DNA of 64,000 bases from contig NC_052353.1 in NCBI RefSeq assembly GCF_009727055.1, forward strand, positions 48,643,564 through 48,707,563. Reading direction: 5' to 3'. The DNA comes from Benincasa hispida (Eukaryota; Streptophyta; Magnoliopsida; Cucurbitales; Cucurbitaceae). Positions within the stretch are counted from its first letter, which is position 1. Each line of letters opens with the position of its first letter. Under the pieces are notes generated by a model. It saw only the letters and a program-made list of their open reading frames with translations. It was not told the DNA's origin and made no database searches. The position numbers and the translations under genes are program-made. Below, one piece after another: positions 21,519 through 33,794 of the stretch.

Positions 21519-24500
21519 TCCTCACTTCAAGAGGGAGCAAAGCACTGAGAGCACACCAGTTCCAACTCTTGTCATATCAACTGAGAGTAAAAAGAAGAGA
21601 CGTGATGATACGGAGGTGTTTGGTAACATTCTAAGCAATCTGGAGCAAGGAGGGGGATTACCCGAGGCAGGGGTTGTAAACCAACTACTGTCTACGAAGG
21701 AGGTGGTAGTGGTGGTGAATGAAGAGGTGGTAGTGCCGGAGGTAGTGGTGAATGAAAAAGAGATAGAAAGAGGCACTCTGGCCTTAGAGACTTCTAAGGT
21801 AACTGCCAATGCAAAAACCTATGACAGAACCTCTAAAGTTGTGGTGGAGGAGGTTGCTAGTGGAGGAGATTGCGGTAGCTAACGTTGTGATGGATGAGGT
21901 TGCAGTGGAGACGCAACCAAAAGTAGTTGAAGAGAAAAAGAGAAAGAAGAAAAGAAAAGGGAGAAAGGCTGGAGAGGTTGAGTCTTCTCATCATCGCAAG
22001 GAAAGAAAGAATAAAGATAAGAAGGATGATGACGAAGATGAGGAAGAGAAGAAGGAAAGGAAGAAGAAAGAGAATGAAGAAAGAAGAATGCGTTGGCGTG
22101 AAGAAAAGCGCCTAAGAAAAGAGGAAGAAAAGAAGTAGAGGGTTGCGAGCCCAGAAAAGGATGGAGAATCAACCTCCGTAAGGTAGGACAGGGGGGAACA
22201 ACGCAATTGATGGAGTCGGCGCAACCTAAAACAATGAAAATGGTTGCGACGGAGGAAGGCGAAGAAGGATAAGATATCCCTCTGATGCAGCGTCGTAGGT
22301 AGAATGTACTGCAAGGGTCTATTGTTGACCCTCAAAGATTAATCATCGTAGAAGGACAGGAAAGAAGGAGAAAATAAGAGGAGGAGAAACATGAGAAAAT
22401 GGAGCGCGAAAAACTCATCATAGCAGAAGGAAATCGCAGAAAAAGACTGCAAGATGAGGAAATGCGCAGTAATAATGAGCTCACAAGGCTCGAACAGATA
22501 AGGAGGCGCGAGGAGGAACAGTGTCTGTTGCTGGCCTCCGAGCAATTTGTAGAAGAATTTGAGAGATAAGAAAGAGAAGAAGAAGAGGAAGAGAGAAAGA
22601 AGAAAGAAGAAGAGGAGAGGAGATTGAAAGAAGAGAAGGAGAATAAACACGAAGCTAATAGGAAACACTTACAGAAGAAGAATGGTAAAGAACTCGCGGA
22701 ATGCAAGAAGGAGGAACAACGCAAAGAACGGGAGAAGAGACAAAGGCAAGCAGCTCGCCTTGCGTTGGCAAAAGAAAAGGGCAAAGCAATCACAGAAAGT
22801 AGTGAGCCCGTGTTGGCAATGAAGCGTCCATCGAAGAGAAAAGAGAATGATGACATGCTAATAGAGATGGGCTTCTATCCTGCCAACGCCACTACCTGAC
22901 CTCATCACAAGTGTGATTGTGTTACATGGCTGGGACATATTTTGCCAATGCCCAACCATTATTGTGCCGCAAGTGGTGAGAGGCTTCTACAGAAGGCGTC
23001 TACACAGAACCAGGTATGCGGTGACCTTCAAAGGAGAAACGGTGTCCTTTAGCGCAAGGGACATTAATGAGATATACCAAATGAAGGATAACTCGGATGC
23101 ACTGAGGAACAAAATAATTGATCCACTGAGCAGCAGATGGAGAATGTGCTGCAAGTATTAACGCAACCGGGCACGAAGTGGTCGGTTTCACTCAAGGGCA
23201 CCTGCACCCTAGCATCCAAGTCTTTTCTTCCAAAGGAAAGGCTTTGGGTCTACTTGATCAAGAAGCGGGTGATCCCAACCACACATGACAAGACTGTATC
23301 AAGGGATCGAGTCATGGCCGTATATTGCATCGCGCGCGGCATACCAATTGACGTAGGGCGGCTGATCGCATGACAGCTCGGAGCACTGGTTTGGCATATT
23401 TAAGGACAGTACTTCTTTCCGTGGATTGTTTCAAGTCTGTGCCTGTCAATGGGCGCAGGCGTTAATGAAGAGCCTATGCCTGAAGTCCACGGCCTCATCA
23501 ACGTAAAGATCTTGGTGTTGCTCCTCAAAGACTCCCCACATTGCCCTAAGCTACCCTTAACCTTTGGACCACGTAGAGAAGACAAGGGAAAAGAAAAGGT
23601 CCAAGAGTCAACAACGCATGATCCATAACCTTTGGACCCTTAGCCCTTGGTAATTCGCCCTCCAAGCCCACCCGCACAACCTTTTTCTCCACTCCATGAA
23701 CACTTTACCAATCTTTTCCTCATTCCCAATTCTCTAACTGTTCACCCAGCAGCCCTAACTTCACCCTTAGCCTCATCACCATAACCTTTCATTCCACCGC
23801 CGCAAGTTAATGACCTACACGAGTGTAAGGGAAGGCACCTCTGCCCAACCCCAAAACGATGCTGGCGAGACATCGCAGGCAAAACCCCCCATAACCTCCC
23901 TGGTTGTTGAGTTAGCAGAAATGCGGTCACTTCTGATCTAACAACAATAACTTCTCTTCCAATAGCAGCAACTCTTCAATCAACAACAATCCTACTTCGA
24001 CCAGCGGTTTGATGCAGTAATGGAGCAAGTTGATAATATTCAGTGCAGTGTTGCCACATCAAGAGAGGCGCTAATCAACATACATCGCAACACTCATACG
24101 ATCAACTGCCACCAAAGACAACTTGCGGAGCGCAACCATGAATACTTTAATTTTCTCACAGCATACCTTCATGGTCCATTGGTGCCCCCGCATCTCAGGC
24201 AACACTTGCTTTTTTAAGAGACTTCTTTTGCATCACCGCGAAACCCTCCTCCAGACCCTTCGGCTCCTCAGTAATAATCCTTACATTCTATTTTTTTTAT
24301 GCGGCCATTCTGCAATATTTTTTTTTATTCAATTCATTATTTAATTAAATTCTTTGATTCTTTGTACAACCATCAATTTTGTATTGCGTTAATTTTTAAT
24401 TATTTGTATACTGTGTTAATATTCAATACAAATGAGTACATATTCACTCCTTTTTGCCTGTGCCTTTTTTCTTTATCATCCTTTGACAATATCTGCAATG

Positions 24501-24860
24501 TTCTGATCTTTTATTTTTGCGGTTTTCATTGCGCTGCCATGATGTAATATATGTTTATACTTAGAAACATTTCCCATACTTTGTAAATTCTGATTAACAC
24601 TTAGTTAATTCTTAGTTTAGCAGTACTTTACCTTTTGTCTAGTCTATCCAAACAATGCAATGAGGACCTTGCTCATCTTTAAATTTGGGGGTGGGGAAGG
24701 TCTGACCAGATAAGATCAAGAATATGCGATCTTCAAGGAAATGCGTTCATATTTCCAAAAAAAAAAAGGTTTATACAAAATTCAAATGTCAGCACAAGGG
24801 AAAACCTAAAAAATAATCCCAACCTGATAAGAGTTTAGTTGTGAAAGGAGCCTGCTTGTA

Positions 24861-24895
24861 GTTGGATGTTCGTATGACACCCGTAGGAGCAAGCC
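24861..24895 (+). repeat. 45-bp UTR repeat, B copy 1 (split by insertion)
   Basis: GTTGGATGTTCGTATGAC ... AAGCC, with the last ten bases (AAAACGAAGG) at 27001-27010 beyond the insert. The insertion took place within this repeat. Confidence 0.8.
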
Positions 24896-26995
24896 ATGTT
24901 AGTGGAATTATCCAACAAAAGTTGGGAAAATAACTTTTGGGTATATGCCCTAGTTTATTGTATTCATATGTTTACTGTACTCATATGTTTCTCACTTAAA
25001 TTCAACATTGTGATACTCCACTAGGAGTTTTAGTCCAAGTGGGAGTTTGTTGGATTTTATGTCCTAAAACTCGTAGTTTGTAAATTAATAAACATATTCT
25101 GTTTTGTTTTTCGATAAAGTCGTTATTGAAATTATAATCTTGAATCCAATAAACTAAGGTCCTGAGGCTATTTAATGTAGTTTGAATTTTATGTAGTGAC
25201 ATAAAGGAGGATCAAGTTCAAGTATATAGCCAAAATGGTCTATAGTATATGAATAAGGTTGGGTGCCTTATTCTAGGGAAACTATGGATGCAGCCCACTT
25301 TGTAGTTAGTACAAACGATGTGATCCTGAATCGTTCATATATAGATATGTGAGTGGGGGCATCCTAGGAAATTAGTTTGCATAAGACTGAACCATGAAAT
25401 AGTCACTTTTTACATTCTAAATGTCGTTTTATATATACAACTGACTATTTCGTTAATTGATGACCTAGGTAACTTAATCTTAATCCTGATCTAACTATGA
25501 ACTCCTGTTCACTCGGAATTATCCTTAGATCTACATAGGTGAGATCGGGTGGATAGCTGGGAACATAGGGTGCAAGACGGAATTCACTCCTACCCGTTAT
25601 AGGGATAGTAGCTAGGTTTGTTCCCTTAGTACCGAATCCAGGTCTTGAACAAGGGGCCCTACCCTCTCCTTAGCTCGAGAGGGATTCAGTTATAGGTTGG
25701 ACATTAAACCAATTGTTCATTAGAGGATCAGTGGAACTTAAGGAACAAGACGTAGTCATAGGGGTAAAACGGTTTTTTATGACCCAGCCGAGATTACGAA
25801 CAACCTATGAAAGATTAGCTTACCAATCATGGTTATATCAAATGGGCACAAATATATCTATGTGGAGGGAGTGCAACTATGGGATTATAGTGGAATGACC
25901 CGTTAGTTAACGAATGTTGATTAGCTCCGTCTAAAGAGTTTAGCTAGCTAATTTCGGATCGTTGGAGCCCATGATCTATAAGTCCATTAGGTTCCCTTAC
26001 TAGCTCATATGGAATAAACTTAGAACAGTATGATAGAATAATTCAAATTGTTCGAATTAGGTGAAGAGAGAGAAACCGAAAAGTATACGTGATATAGTGG
26101 TTGGGTTTTTCAGTTTAGAGATATAGCTTTAATATTTAAATGTGATTTAAATATCAAGAATATGAATACATTCATATTTCGGAAGCTCGGAAATAATGGA
26201 AATGGTCAGAGATGTAAAAAGTCAAAGAGTTGACTTTTGCCTTTGAAAAGCCAAACTTGACCGACCTGATATTCAAATGTGATTTGAATTTCGAGAAAAT
26301 GAATGCGGATTCATACTCGGGAAGTCAAAATTAGTCAACATGGAAAAAATCATAAAAAGTCAAAATGTTGATTTTTGGTCAAAGTTTGACTTTGACCAAA
26401 TGACTATTTTGCCCTTTGACTAAAGTTAATGGGAAAATTCAAACTTTTGTTGGATAATACCATACAAAATAGTGGGCTAGGTGTTGATTTATAGTGGAGA
26501 CATTAATCCACTTACATAGTGGATTCTAAGTGTTGGGTTTTTATGGATTTGGTTCATGAAATTGTTGCATGATTTTTTCTATAAAATGGGCTTTTGAATT
26601 TAAATTAAAGACTTTTGACAATTTTCCAATTTTGTTTTTAATTTGGGCTGGAAAAAACCTCTTTTCTTTGTGTGAAGTTCAAAAAGAAAACCCAAACCAA
26701 AACCCAAATTCATTCCTTTTTTCATCTATTTTCTCTCTCTTGGGGTTCTTCATCTACCGGGTCCCACAAACCCGTTTCTGAGTCCAGAGGATAGTAGGTC
26801 AACTCTAGTGGTGGTCCAGAAGAGTTGGGGTCAAGATTCGATGAGGAAAAGCGTTGTTCGGGAGCTACAAAGGTTGTATCTCATCCCTTTTTAATTACTA
26901 TTTTTCCTTCAATTGAATGCATAATTTCCTTTTAATTAAAAGCAATTGGAGTGTAATCAGATCCTAATTCTACCGCGTATGTCTCTAGTTCCATC
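24896..26995 (+). mobile_element. Copia LTR-type insertion in the 3' UTR of B
   Basis: Removing 24896-26995 restores the UTR repeat seen in A. AAGCC (or CAAGCC) stands on both sides, consistent with a 5-6-bp target duplication. Inside, TTTTAGTCCAAGTGGGAG (a copia-type PPT) precedes TGTTGGATTTTATGTCC at 25048, the start of a long LTR. Its body (GGATAAGGTTGGGTG-like, ATTAGAGGATCAGTGG) matches the LTRs at 46660 and 43140-44907. The first 152 bases may be a related LTR start (TGTTAGTGG). No coding potential. Confidence 0.7.
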
Positions 26996-27128
26996 AAGCC
27001 AAAACGAAGGTGGGTTTTCAAGAACAACGCAACATGAAAAGAGAAAAATGAAAAAGAAAAATAAAAGAATGCAAGAGACAACTCCTCTGAATATCATGAG
27101 TTAAAGTTGAGATTGGCACACAACTGTA

Positions 27129-27173
27129 GTTGGATGTTCGCATGACACCCGTGGGAACAAACCAAAACAAAGG
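27129..27173 (+). repeat. 45-bp UTR repeat, B copy 2
   Basis: Begins GTTGGATGTTCGCATGAC and ends ACAAACCAAAACAAAGG; preceded by GATTGGCACACAA as in A. Confidence 0.8.
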
Positions 27174-27227
27174 GTGTAACCATTACCAATAGTCTCTAAT
27201 AAATGACGCAAAGTGTAACCATCCCGA

Positions 27228-28727
27228 GCTGAATTTCAACCGCATGCGGTATTAAAAACAACACCGCATACGAGCACCCGATCGAAAAATGCAGCTAAGC
27301 AACGCAAACGCGGAGGATTTTGACACGTATACAACTAACCTTTGTGCAGATTTGACAGTCTGATTGCATAACAGAAGGAATGTTTATTCCTCCATCTTCG
27401 GAATTTCCATAGCAATATGTGGGGTCCACAAGCCAAGAGTCAAAGCTTTTCACCTATAAATACCCCCATAGAATTCAAAGAAGATATACTTGATACGAGG
27501 GCTAATTGAGTCTAGATTATTGAGAGAGAGGCTGAGCTGAGTACTGATCGTAAGAAATATGGGAAGAGAAGAGACAAGGTCGAGAGGTGAGTCTCAATGC
27601 AATTCTGCCAAATCCCCGTCATGAAGCTCTGTGCTTAGATCCCTGCTACCGGTTGAGCAAGCCTGAGAGGGAAGATCATCCTTCCGCATGATCCATCCAC
27701 GCCAGGAAGCAAATCTCCATCCAGATTGGCGCCAAGACGTTTGCGCTTATTTGTATTTGTTTCTAACTCTATTTCATCAATTGTATTTCATTCTCTTAAT
27801 CTCTTCATTCAAAAATCATGTATCAGACACTAAATAGTTTTATTGAATGTCTCGATCATTTCCATTTCCACTTCTCTGTCTATTTTCGTACCTTCATTAA
27901 TCGTTTTCTCCATGAAGTTCTCTTAATCCCTTAGTAATTAATTTGAATTAAACGAGTAACTTAATCTGTGATAAAGAGATAAATGCGTTTAGCTAAGGCA
28001 TGCTCGACGGCACCTTCACCTGTGAGAGTAGAAGTGAAGATGACATTCTGATCTATCGAGAGAAGGTTAGAAGAATGTGTTAACTAAAGTGAGTAGTACT
28101 TCCAGCGATGGAAGCAACCTTGCGTTCATTACATTCATCCCTGTTTCACCACAGAGATGTAGGAACACGGCCGATCACCAAGAGGTGTACGCTAAGGGAA
28201 AAGTTGAACCGTACCTATATCTTTAACGCAATTAAGGACCTTGCGCTATTTCTATTAATTATCTTTTCTCTTTCTGCTTCACACATAAGATTTGCCACCG
28301 CATAACACGATCTTTGTTGACTCTTCACAGTCAGTCTCCACCTCGATATCTTGTATCATGAAACCTGTATCTTGTATCATCTGAGCTTAGATTTACTTTA
28401 TCGTAATTTATTTTATTATCACATTTTTACCGCTTTACTTTACTTTATCGCATGTTTAATTACTTGTACATAAAACTTTTTTATAAATTGAAAAACCCCT
28501 GGGCGCATGTATCACAAACATAACACAATAACCTCAAACAATCCCTATGTTCGACCTTGAATCACACTGAGAAACTTTCCGTGGAATTATACTTGGTTCC
28601 AACGCAAGGAAACTTGTGACAACGCACAACATACTACAAGAAAATTCATTGTTAACGCATATCTAGAAGTAGTATCGCATGGACTTGAACCTTGCTTGTA
28701 GTTTATATAACTAAAATTTGCGTTACA
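27228..28727 (+). repeat. 3' LTR of element B (head missing)
   Basis: Joins the LTR at a point equal to about 12757 in A (GAATTTCAACCGCATGCGG) and runs to GCGTTACA at 28727. TATA box TATAAATACCCCC at 27455. The LTR head with hairpin and first 0.3 kb is deleted. Confidence 0.75.
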
Positions 28728-29361
28728 ATTGATGCAGTGGATTGCGGAAGTGTTACACGAAAAAGCAACTTATCTCATTCCATCACTGCAATCCAAAGAA
28801 GATAGATCGCTACAAAGAAGGATGCATCAATACACAATGCGGGTGATGTGCAAATTTGGGGGTTGTATTCTTCCTTGACTTTATTTCAAATTTTGCGCTA
28901 TCACATCGCATTTTAGTTTAAAAGTTTTATCACCGCATCCTCTTTGATTACCGCAATCATTTAATATTGATAAATTTAGTAAGTTACCACATGCTGTATC
29001 TTTGCCAATTATGATTTCAATGATGAAAAACATACTTCTATTCCTTTCGTGTGTACTAAAGTCAACTTAATTTTAAGATAGTCACCTCATGAAATATTTC
29101 TAGAAGTTAAGGTCTGCTAGCTTTCTTTCAAACTCTCTTTACGAAGCTTTTTAAGAACATCGCATGACTTCTTTCAATCTTTTGGCAATGAGGATATTTT
29201 CGCATTTTAAATTTAGGGGTGAGGTATTTATTTTCGACCTTGTTGTTTTTCTGAAAAAAAAAAAAAGAAAAGAGGAAATTTTGAGAATAACAACTCCACT
29301 GCCAACGCAATTGGGAAACCCTTGTTGATAAGAGTTAAGTTGTGAAGGGCACTTACCCGTA

Positions 29362-29406
29362 GTTGGATGTCTGCATGACACACGTGGGGGCAAGCCAAAA
29401 CGAAGG
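29362..29406 (+). repeat. 45-bp UTR repeat, D copy 1
   Basis: Begins GTTGGATGTCTGCATGAC and ends GCAAGCCAAAACGAAGG. Preceded by GATAAGAGTTAAGTTGTGAA, as copy 1 is in A and B. Confidence 0.85.
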
Positions 29407-29497
29407 TAAGTCCCCAGGATCAATGCATAAATAAATGACCGCAACTCCGCTGCCAAGTAGGTATGAGTTTAGTCTAAGTAAGAGCGCATTGCTCGTG

Positions 29498-29542
29498 GTT
29501 GGATGTCCGCATGACACACGTGGGGGCAAGCCAAAACGAAGG
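29498..29542 (+). repeat. 45-bp UTR repeat, D copy 2
   Basis: Begins GTTGGATGTCCGCATGAC and ends GCAAGCCAAAACGAAGG. It starts 136 bases after the start of copy 1, and the two D copies are nearly identical. Confidence 0.85.
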
Positions 29543-29865
29543 CAAGGCACTTGGATCAGCGCAAGGTCAGAAAAAAATAATAATGTCAAGAAATATGCAA
29601 GGATAAAAATCAATTGACACCCTGGTGGAAAATTTTTCTTTTTGAAATAAATCATGCGATGTTCTGGAATTTAGTAAAATCCTTTTGAAGGTTAAATTCG
29701 TGGTCCTTAGGTCTTAGAAATAATTTTAGAGGAGACTTGAATAAGACTTAAGAAAATTTTTGTGTATGGGATTTGAATGAAGTATCCTTGAGAAATCTAG
29801 GAAAAGAGACTTGTGGTCGACGCTAAAGGAAATCTTTAGCTTATGCTTGAGGACAAGCATTGTTT

Positions 29866-29878
29866 AAATTTGAGGATG
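29866..29878 (+). other. Polypurine tract of element D
   Basis: AAATTTGAGGATG directly before the TG of the D LTR, equivalent to the PPTs of A and C. Confidence 0.7.
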
Positions 29879-31467
29879 TGGTAACTGGCAGAAATGCACG
29901 TTATCATAGTGCTAAGTTCTTAAACAATGCTGGCTTGCATTGATAAAATGTGTTAGATTGCATCCAAAAAGCATTACGTTTATTACATTGCGGTTGCATG
30001 TGTTCATCGCATAGGAACAGTTGATTTTTGTATTTTTATGCAAAATATGCGTTGACGCAAAGCAAAAATTGCGATCATGGGAAATCATTGGTCAATCGCA
30101 GCATTACCGCAAGGCTTTGTGGTGATTGTGTACGCAAAAATTTGCTCAAGAAGGATTGCCACAACTTGGTCGACGCAACTTGGTGGGCGCATCTGGGTGA
30201 AAGGCATAATTAATCACGATGGGGCATAAAGTTGATGACGGTCGAATCCGAGTTAAGCTGACAGTCGCTAATGATAACAAGTACATTCAGCTTTTTGGTG
30301 ACAAATATTCGGCGCATCAGTCAGGGAATTAAAGCCATCCCATCTGTGCAATCATAAGAGAGAAGCCGCCTTCACCCCGGAAGCTCTATAAATACCGAAG
30401 GCATCCTTCAGAAAAGGGGTTCCATAAGTTCACAAATTCACTTGCTCACTGACTTAGGAGCTTTTAGTCGTGTTCATAGGTTTCTTTTATTTTTAATTCG
30501 GAGCAAGGGAAGAGTAGAGGCGTTGGAAGATCGCTCAGGGTAACTCGAGAGAGAAATCGGAGGCGTAAAAACAGAGAGCGGGCCGACTCTCGCGAGAGCG
30601 AGATTATTTTTTAACATGAGTAGAAAAGAAATGTAAAAGCCTGGGACGCAAGAGATTGCTACCAGGCTCTTTATTCTATTCTTGCATTGTTGTTTTGTAC
30701 TTCATATTTAGATTTATACAAAGGAAGTTCTTATTCTACATCTGTTCACTTTCTCTGCACGCATGAGTAGCTAAACTTGTCGAATGGGTTGAGGAGAACT
30801 AAGCTAACATGACCTAGGAAGTTCATTGCTTGCGATTATCTTGTGTTATGTTGTGTCAAACATCCCTTTAGAGCTACTCGAGAGAGAGTCTAAAGAAAGA
30901 GCCTAAGACTTGAGAGAACTAGGTAAGAATCTAGACTCGAGAGAGCAAGATTTAAACTGCATAAACAAGAGATAGGGACTTAGAGATAAGCTCTGTTTGC
31001 CAACCTGCATCGCATGCATCCTAGAGATAGGAATGATATTATGTGGTCACCTTATTCGTGTGTGTCATTTTGTCATCGCATAAATAAGAATAGAGGCTTA
31101 TGTGTAGGTCCTATAGATTTATCGCATATATCGCATGCGTTCTAGACTTAGAAGCCGCGACATTCGCACCGAGAGATGGTTTACTATTATATGCATGTTG
31201 CATGATTGAATAGCATGAACGCATCCTAGGAAGTGTTAGCCGAAACTTTTCTCAACCCATTCACCACATACTCATCGCATCTTCCGTTTTATCAAATTTT
31301 TTCAAACTCTGTCGTATTTGTTTATTTTTCATTACCGCAAACAACAACCTTAATACTAACTGATTTATTTGGTTACCGCAAAGTTTTCCTAAAAATTACC
31401 ACCACAACTTGTTTTCCCAAGTCCCTGAGTTCAACCCTAGACATACCAGGAAACTCAGTGGAGTTTA
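29879..31467 (+). repeat. 3' LTR of element D (first part)
   Basis: Starts TGGTAACTGGCAGAAATGC. The tip can fold like the A-C hairpin with a GAAA loop but two mismatches. TATA box CTATAAATACC at 30388. The LTR is interrupted at 31467 by element C and resumes at 42353; GTTTA (31463-31467) is the target site duplicated by C. The LTR tail before the break (CCCTGAGTTCAACCCTAG) resembles the A-C LTR tails. Confidence 0.75.
30388..30398 (+). promoter_or_regulatory. LTR promoter TATA box (D)
   Basis: CTATAAATACC about 510 bases into the LTR, the same position and sequence context as in the A-C LTRs. Confidence 0.6.
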
Positions 31468-33270
31468 TGGTGAACACTAGGATTAATGCTAAATAGATAT
31501 GCTATGCTATGCTCGAAATGATGTGATACTACTTCTAGATATGCGTTAACTATGAATGTTCTTGCAGTATGCCATGAGTTATCACAAGTTTCCTTATGTT
31601 GGAACCAACTGTAATTCCACTGCAAGTTTCTCGGTGTGATCCGAGGTCGAACACAGGGACTGTTTGAGGTTATTGTGGTATGTTTGTAATATATACGATC
31701 GGGTTTTTCAATCTTTAAAGAGTGTTTTGTACAAGCCTATAAAAGTGCGGTAAAGTAAAGGAAAGCAATAAAAAAATGTGATTATAAAATAAGTACAGGA
31801 AACCTAAGCTAGATTATACAAGATACAGGCTTCATGATACAAGATGTTGGGGTCCAGGCTGGCTGTGAAGGTTATGCAAAGAACATAGAATGCAGCGGCA
31901 AGTCTTATGTACAACACAGAAAGAGAAAGATAACTAATATAAACAGTGCAAGTTTCTTAATTGTGTTGAAGCTATAAGTACGGTTCTCCTTTTCTCTAGG
32001 CGTACTCCTTTCAATGATCGGTCGCGCTCCCACATGTCTATGGTAAAACAGGGATGAATGTAATGAACACAAGGTTGCTTCCATGTCTGGAAGTACTACT
32101 CGCTTTAGTTAACGCATTCCTCTAACCTTCTCTCGATAGATTAGAATGGCATCTTCACTTCTGCTCTCATAGGTGAAGATGCCATCTAGCATGCCTTAGT
32201 TAAATGCATTTATCTCTTTAACACAAGTTAAGTACTCGTTTAATTCATACTAACTACCAAGGGATTAGGAAGACATCATGGAGAAAGTGATTAACGGAGG
32301 AACGGAAGTAGACGGAAAATGGGATATGAAAGCAATCGAAACATTTAATATATCTATTAAGCGTTTGATGCATGGTGTGAATGAAGAGATAAAGAAGGTG
32401 AAATACAATGATGAAAAGACATAGCACAGATACAAACAAGCGCCAACGTCTTGGCACCGATTCGGGTGGAGAATTGCTTGCTGGATTAGATGGATCACAT
32501 GGATGGATGAGCTTCCCTCTCAGGCTTGCTCAACCGGTTGCAGGGTTCTCAATAAAGAGCTTCTCGGTGGGTATTTGGCATAATAGAACTAAGGCTTACC
32601 TTTCGGCCTTGTCTCGTCTTCTTCCCGGATTTCTTCAGTTAAGTACTCAGCTCAGCCTTTCCTCTCAACACTTCAGCAGCAATTAGCCCCATATCCAGTA
32701 GCATATATTTTTTTGAAATCTATGGGGTATTTATAGGTAAGGATCTTTGACTCTGGCCTTATGGTCCTCACTTGTTGTTATGGAAATTTCGAAGATGGAG
32801 GGATATTATTCCTTCTATTATGCAATCAGATCGTCAATTCTGCACAATCATTAGTTGTACACATGTCTTAATCCTCCACTTTTGCGTTGCTCAGCTGCAT
32901 CTTTCGATCGTGAATTTGCATGCGGTGTATTTTTATTACCGCATGCGGTTGAAAGTCAGCTCTGGATTGACTGTCATATTGTGTCGTCATTGCGTTAATT
33001 GTCTCTTCTTTGTTGATTGATGGGCGCATTGTGACAGAGATGCGTTGATCAGTTCTTCTTAAGCCTTGAGTGCAAGCGGTGACTTGGTTTTCTGCAAAAC
33101 AAAGTAAAATCTCCTTTTCTTCCATCTTAAAGATGTTAGTGGGTGTAATTGCGATAATTTATAATTATTGTAATTCGAAGCTAATTTTCATACAATTGGC
33201 ACATATTTATTCTCTTTTGGCCACAATATCTGGATAAGGTATAAATAACTTGTATTTCTAGAAGTTATCA
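31468..33270 (-). repeat. 3' LTR of element C
   Basis: On its own strand TGATAACTTCTAG ... GTTCACCA, 1803 bp. The tip hairpin carries one mismatch. TATA box at 32724-32736 (reversed CTATAAATACCCC). Confidence 0.9.
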
Positions 33271-33283
33271 CACCCCTAAATTT
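33271..33283 (-). other. Polypurine tract of element C
   Basis: AAATTTAGGGGTG on the minus strand, directly before the 3' LTR. Confidence 0.8.
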
Positions 33284-33600
33284 AGATATATACTTATCCT
33301 CAAGCATATCTTCTACTTAGGCAATAAAGCTTAATTCCTATCCTATATTTTTGCGTCGATTGGTTGCTCCGAATGTTGCACTTAGGCACATTACTTGACA
33401 TTGCAACTTCTTCCTATCCTTGTTAATTCTTAACAAGCCCTACTTTATTCTTCTATATAACAAAATTCTGCTAAAAAATGCTTTTCTAATTTTTCACAAT
33501 AGAATGTTTATCTTTAATTTGTCAAAACAACTCGATATATCTATATGCGGTGGTCAAAACTTTGCGTTATTTATTAGAGACTGTTGGTCATGGTTAGACT

Positions 33601-33644
33601 CTTCATTTTGGCTTGTCCCCACGGGTGTCATGCGAACATCCAAC
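33601..33644 (-). repeat. 45-bp UTR repeat, C copy 2
   Basis: On the minus strand begins GTTGGATGTTCGCATGAC and ends ACAAGCCAAAATGAAG. Confidence 0.85.
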
Positions 33645-33749
33645 TATGGTTGTGTGCCAATTTCAATTTTAACTCATGAATTTCAGAGGAGTTGTCTCTT
33701 GTATTTATTTTTCTTTTCTATTTCATATTGCGTTGTCCTTGGAAACCCA

Positions 33750-33794
33750 CCTTCGTTTTGGCTTACTCCTACAGGTGTCATACGAACATCCAAC
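33750..33794 (-). repeat. 45-bp UTR repeat, C copy 1
   Basis: On the minus strand begins GTTGGATGTTCGTATGAC and ends GTAAGCCAAAACGAAGG. About 150 bases from copy 2. Confidence 0.85.

Larger units (their letters stand above)
18884..24274 (+). pseudogene. Extra ORF of element B (interrupted by a solo LTR)
   Basis: Starts ATGGCCGACCAAGCTTCC (MADQAS), then a stop after six codons, then HSTSPSTPSSDQIAMREAAFL, tandemly repeated. It is cut at 19148 by a 2.37-kb solo LTR and continues at 21519. Next come VFGNILSNLEQGGGLPEAG, a Val/Glu-rich stretch (21680-21880), Glu/Lys/Arg-rich coiled-coil sequence (21900-22850), the plant-transposon-type domain (22870-23560: GWDIFCQCP, IIVPQVVRGFYRRRL, VSFSARDINEIYQM, VIPTTHDKTVSRDRVMAVYC), a Pro-rich part and a C-terminal part (QCSVATSREALINI) ending near 24274. 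Multiple frameshifts. Function unknown; as in A it occupies the place of pol. Confidence 0.7.
24275..27227 (+). other. 3' UTR of element B, split by a copia insert
   Basis: Matches the 3' UTR of A apart from the insert at 24896-26995. Repeat copy 1 begins at 24861 and is cut by the insert. Copy 2 lies at 27129-27173. Soon after AAATGACGCAAAG (27203-27215) the sequence jumps into mid-LTR, so the PPT and the LTR start are deleted. Confidence 0.7.
14860..28727 (+). mobile_element. Element B: second non-autonomous copy, with nested insertions
   Basis: Same structure as A: 5' LTR (14860-16652), gag (16653-17883), untranslated segment, extra ORF (18884-24274 with a solo LTR inside), 3' UTR (with a copia insert), and part of the 3' LTR (27228-28727). 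A deletion removed the PBS and gag start at 16652/16653, and another removed the PPT and LTR head near 27215-27228. No pol motif anywhere. It leaves element C's coding sequence at the same gag codon as A, so A and B descend from one pol-less form. Confidence 0.8.
28728..29865 (+). other. 3' UTR of element D
   Basis: No gene found in this 1.1 kb. It leads to the PPT and LTR of a gypsy element related to A-C but with a distinct LTR. A pair of 45-bp repeats is present at 29362-29542. The 5' part of D, including all coding sequence, is missing; the join with element B's LTR is at 28727. Confidence 0.6.

Noticed and set aside
11922..29542. Repeated 45-bp units as a CRISPR-like array
   Set aside because: Only two units per element, about 140 bases apart, within plant retrotransposon UTRs.
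32254..32686. Open frames of 67-92 codons in the C 3' LTR
   Set aside because: They lie within the LTR on both strands and are not kept in the 5' LTR copy; no known domain.
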